Origin: an uncultured Acidobacteriia bacterium
GTDB lineage: Bacteria > Acidobacteriota > Terriglobia > Bryobacterales > Bryobacteraceae
Assembly: GCA_903925015.1 (NCBI GenBank)
Contig: CAIYDY010000135.1
Location: 1 to 34,459 of the forward strand
DNA length: 34,459 nt
Direction: 5' to 3'
Shown here one piece after another: positions 33,470 through 34,459 of the stretch. Under the pieces are notes generated by a model. It was given only the letters and a program-made list of their open reading frames with translations. It was not told where the DNA came from and did not search any database. The first letter of the stretch is position 1. Every line of letters starts with the position of its first letter. Both the position numbers and the translations under genes were made by a program.

Positions 33470-33608
33470 AGAATGTCCTTCGTAACAACTCAATCCCCTC
33501 CAGCCGTTCGGAAACGGGACGGGAGAGCCACCACTCAAGGGAATCGTCCTTGTCCGTCAGCTTCGCGACGGAAAACTGGGTGCGGTCGATTCTGCCGACT
33601 GTAACCAT
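33405..33608 (-). CDS. Small partner protein of the nucleotidyltransferase
   Basis: This 67-residue protein (MVTVGRIDRTQFSVAKLTDK, then LEWWLSRPVSERLEGIELLR, RLQRVLEVVKLE) matches the short proteins that regularly precede this NTase type. The role, antitoxin or adaptor, is not established. ATG 33608 is preferred because the family begins with a short M-V-x-V-G-R motif; an ATG at 33623 is also in frame. A TACGAT box lies 5 nt before 33608. The 245 bp between this gene and the next (33609-33853) hold the second copy of the 52-bp repeat and no other supported gene. Confidence 0.72.
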   Translation of the reverse strand: MVTVGRIDRTQFSVAKLTDKDDSLEWWLSRPVSERLEGIELLRRTFYGDAVGGRLQRVLEVVKLERS

Positions 33609-33714
33609 GCTTGATCGTACCATCGGTCCACGCCAAGCCCAACGCCACGCCAGCCATCAACACTCACTTCGAAACGCTACTCGACTAGCACCGGAAAATC
33701 CAGACAAACGCTTT

Positions 33715-33766
33715 GTCCATCACAGTCCACGAAAATAAATTCCACGTCCCCGCAACCCCAACAAAC
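33715..33766. repeat. 52-bp dispersed repeat, copy 2
   Basis: It begins GTCCATCACAG, shares CCACGAAAATAAAT and AACCCCAACAAAC with copy 1 at 32194-32245, and is followed by an A/C-rich stretch. It lies between the nucleotidyltransferase pair and the last gene. Confidence 0.8.
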
Positions 33767-33853
33767 CAAACCAAAAAACACCAACTCTGACACCTGTAGT
33801 TGCACTCCCCATAGTTCGTTTTCCACCCCCACCCGCGCTAACATCACCGCGCG

Positions 33854-34459
33854 ATGGAAAACACAACCCAAACCCAAAATCTGACCCCAAAAGCCCCCCG
33901 CACCCAGGCCCAAATCGAAGCCTCCCGCCGCAACGGAGCCAAATCCAAAGGCCCCGTCACCGACGAAGGAAAAGCCATCTCCGCCCGCAACGCGCAGCGC
34001 CACCAGATCTTCGCCCAAATCACAACCATCAGCGGCGAAGCCCGCACCGACTACGTCCAGCTCTCCTCTGAACTCTACGAAACCTGGTGCCCTACCGACG
34101 AGCACGAGCGCATCCTCGTCGACACCATGGCCACCTGCATCTGGCGTCGCATGCGCGTCCTCGCCATGGAGTCCGTCGCCTTCGACGTCCAACTGGAAAG
34201 GGTCGGCGTCCCCGCACCCGCCGGAATCTCGGAAACCTTCAGCGCCTTCAACTCCCTCACGCACGAGAGTCGGGCCTTCCAACTCCTCCACCAGTACGAA
34301 TCCCGCTACCTCCGCGCCTATGAACGGGCCTCCCGAGCCCTTCTCTCCTACCGCAAATCCAAAAATCACCAAGAACTGCCGGAACCCGCCCCGGAACTCA
34401 ACCAAGCCCCAACCCAGGAACCCGAAATCCAAAATCCGAAAAACGAACCCGAGCCAGCC
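33854..34459 (+). CDS. Protein of an Acidobacteria-typical family of unknown function (3' end outside window)
   Basis: The first 202 codons are present; the frame has no stop before the window edge. The N-terminus has the lineage-typical pattern RTQAQIEASRRNGAKSKGPV then TDEGKAISARNAQRHQIF, similar to a large paralogous family in Acidobacteria with RxNAxKSTGPxTxEGK-type N-termini whose function I do not know. A helical middle (WCPTDEHERILVDTMATCIW) and a Pro/Glu/Asn-rich low-complexity tail follow. No signal peptide or membrane segment is visible. The long reading frame on the opposite strand here (33677-34432) is its shadow. Confidence 0.78.
   Translation, partial: MENTTQTQNLTPKAPRTQAQIEASRRNGAKSKGPVTDEGKAISARNAQRHQIFAQITTISGEARTDYVQLSSELYETWCPTDEHERILVDTMATCIWRRMRVLAMESVAFDVQLERVGVPAPAGISETFSAFNSLTHESRAFQLLHQYESRYLRAYERASRALLSYRKSKNHQELPEPAPELNQAPTQEPEIQNPKNEPEPA

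Noticed and set aside
33677-34432. 251-codon minus-strand frame at the right end
   Set aside because: Gly/Val-rich shadow of the plus-strand gene starting at 33854; its end also covers the dispersed repeat.

Overview
The window looks like chromosomal DNA of an Acidobacteriota member, most likely near Candidatus Solibacter / Bryobacterales. This is inferred from gene content: a large Oar-like TonB-dependent receptor with a glycine-rich barrel insert, stand-alone MacB/FtsX permeases, a MerR-HTH/TPR hybrid, an NRAMP transporter fused to a UspA domain, an M13 peptidase, a Uma2 protein and many toxin-antitoxin (TA) genes. The DNA is GC-rich with matching third-position bias. I see no rRNA, tRNA, CRISPR array or intact transposase.

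The left 24 kb is mostly ordinary core and envelope DNA. It starts with clpC (cut by the window edge) and lolD on the minus strand. A plus-strand run follows: a membrane-anchored TPR protein, dgt, a CbiX-like chelatase coupled to a ferredoxin-NADP-type reductase, and the TonB receptor, which ends in a strong shared terminator. Next is a minus-strand mntR-mntH operon with a DtxR-type operator, then a MerR-TPR gene, an ECF sigma/anti-sigma/lipoprotein operon, a DsbA-like protein, a dapA-family gene facing clpX, a Tat-exported beta-propeller protein, a Uma2 protein, two MacB-like permeases behind a triple-repeat operator, a small membrane protein and a secreted M13 metallopeptidase.

The right 10 kb (about 23.9-33.7 kb) is a defence and TA island. 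At its centre is an ietA-ietS pair (AAA+ ATPase plus subtilase), a family first described as a plasmid-stability TA system and later listed among anti-phage systems. Around it are about ten TA units or remnants: PIN, VapB, AbrB-PIN, HigA, HigBA, two HicAB types, DUF433-DUF5615 and a nucleotidyltransferase pair. The antitoxin is usually intact while the toxin is broken, each in a different way: deletion plus frameshift, two in-frame amber codons, start-codon loss, 3' truncation or complete absence. Only AbrB-PIN, the first hicAB and the nucleotidyltransferase pair look intact. Several first genes have a -10-like box 5-9 nt before the start codon, which suggests leaderless mRNAs. Duplicated higA pieces and a 52-bp dispersed repeat show local duplication and shuffling.

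The window ends inside a gene of a lineage-typical family of unknown function. All family calls were made by reading motifs, without database searches.
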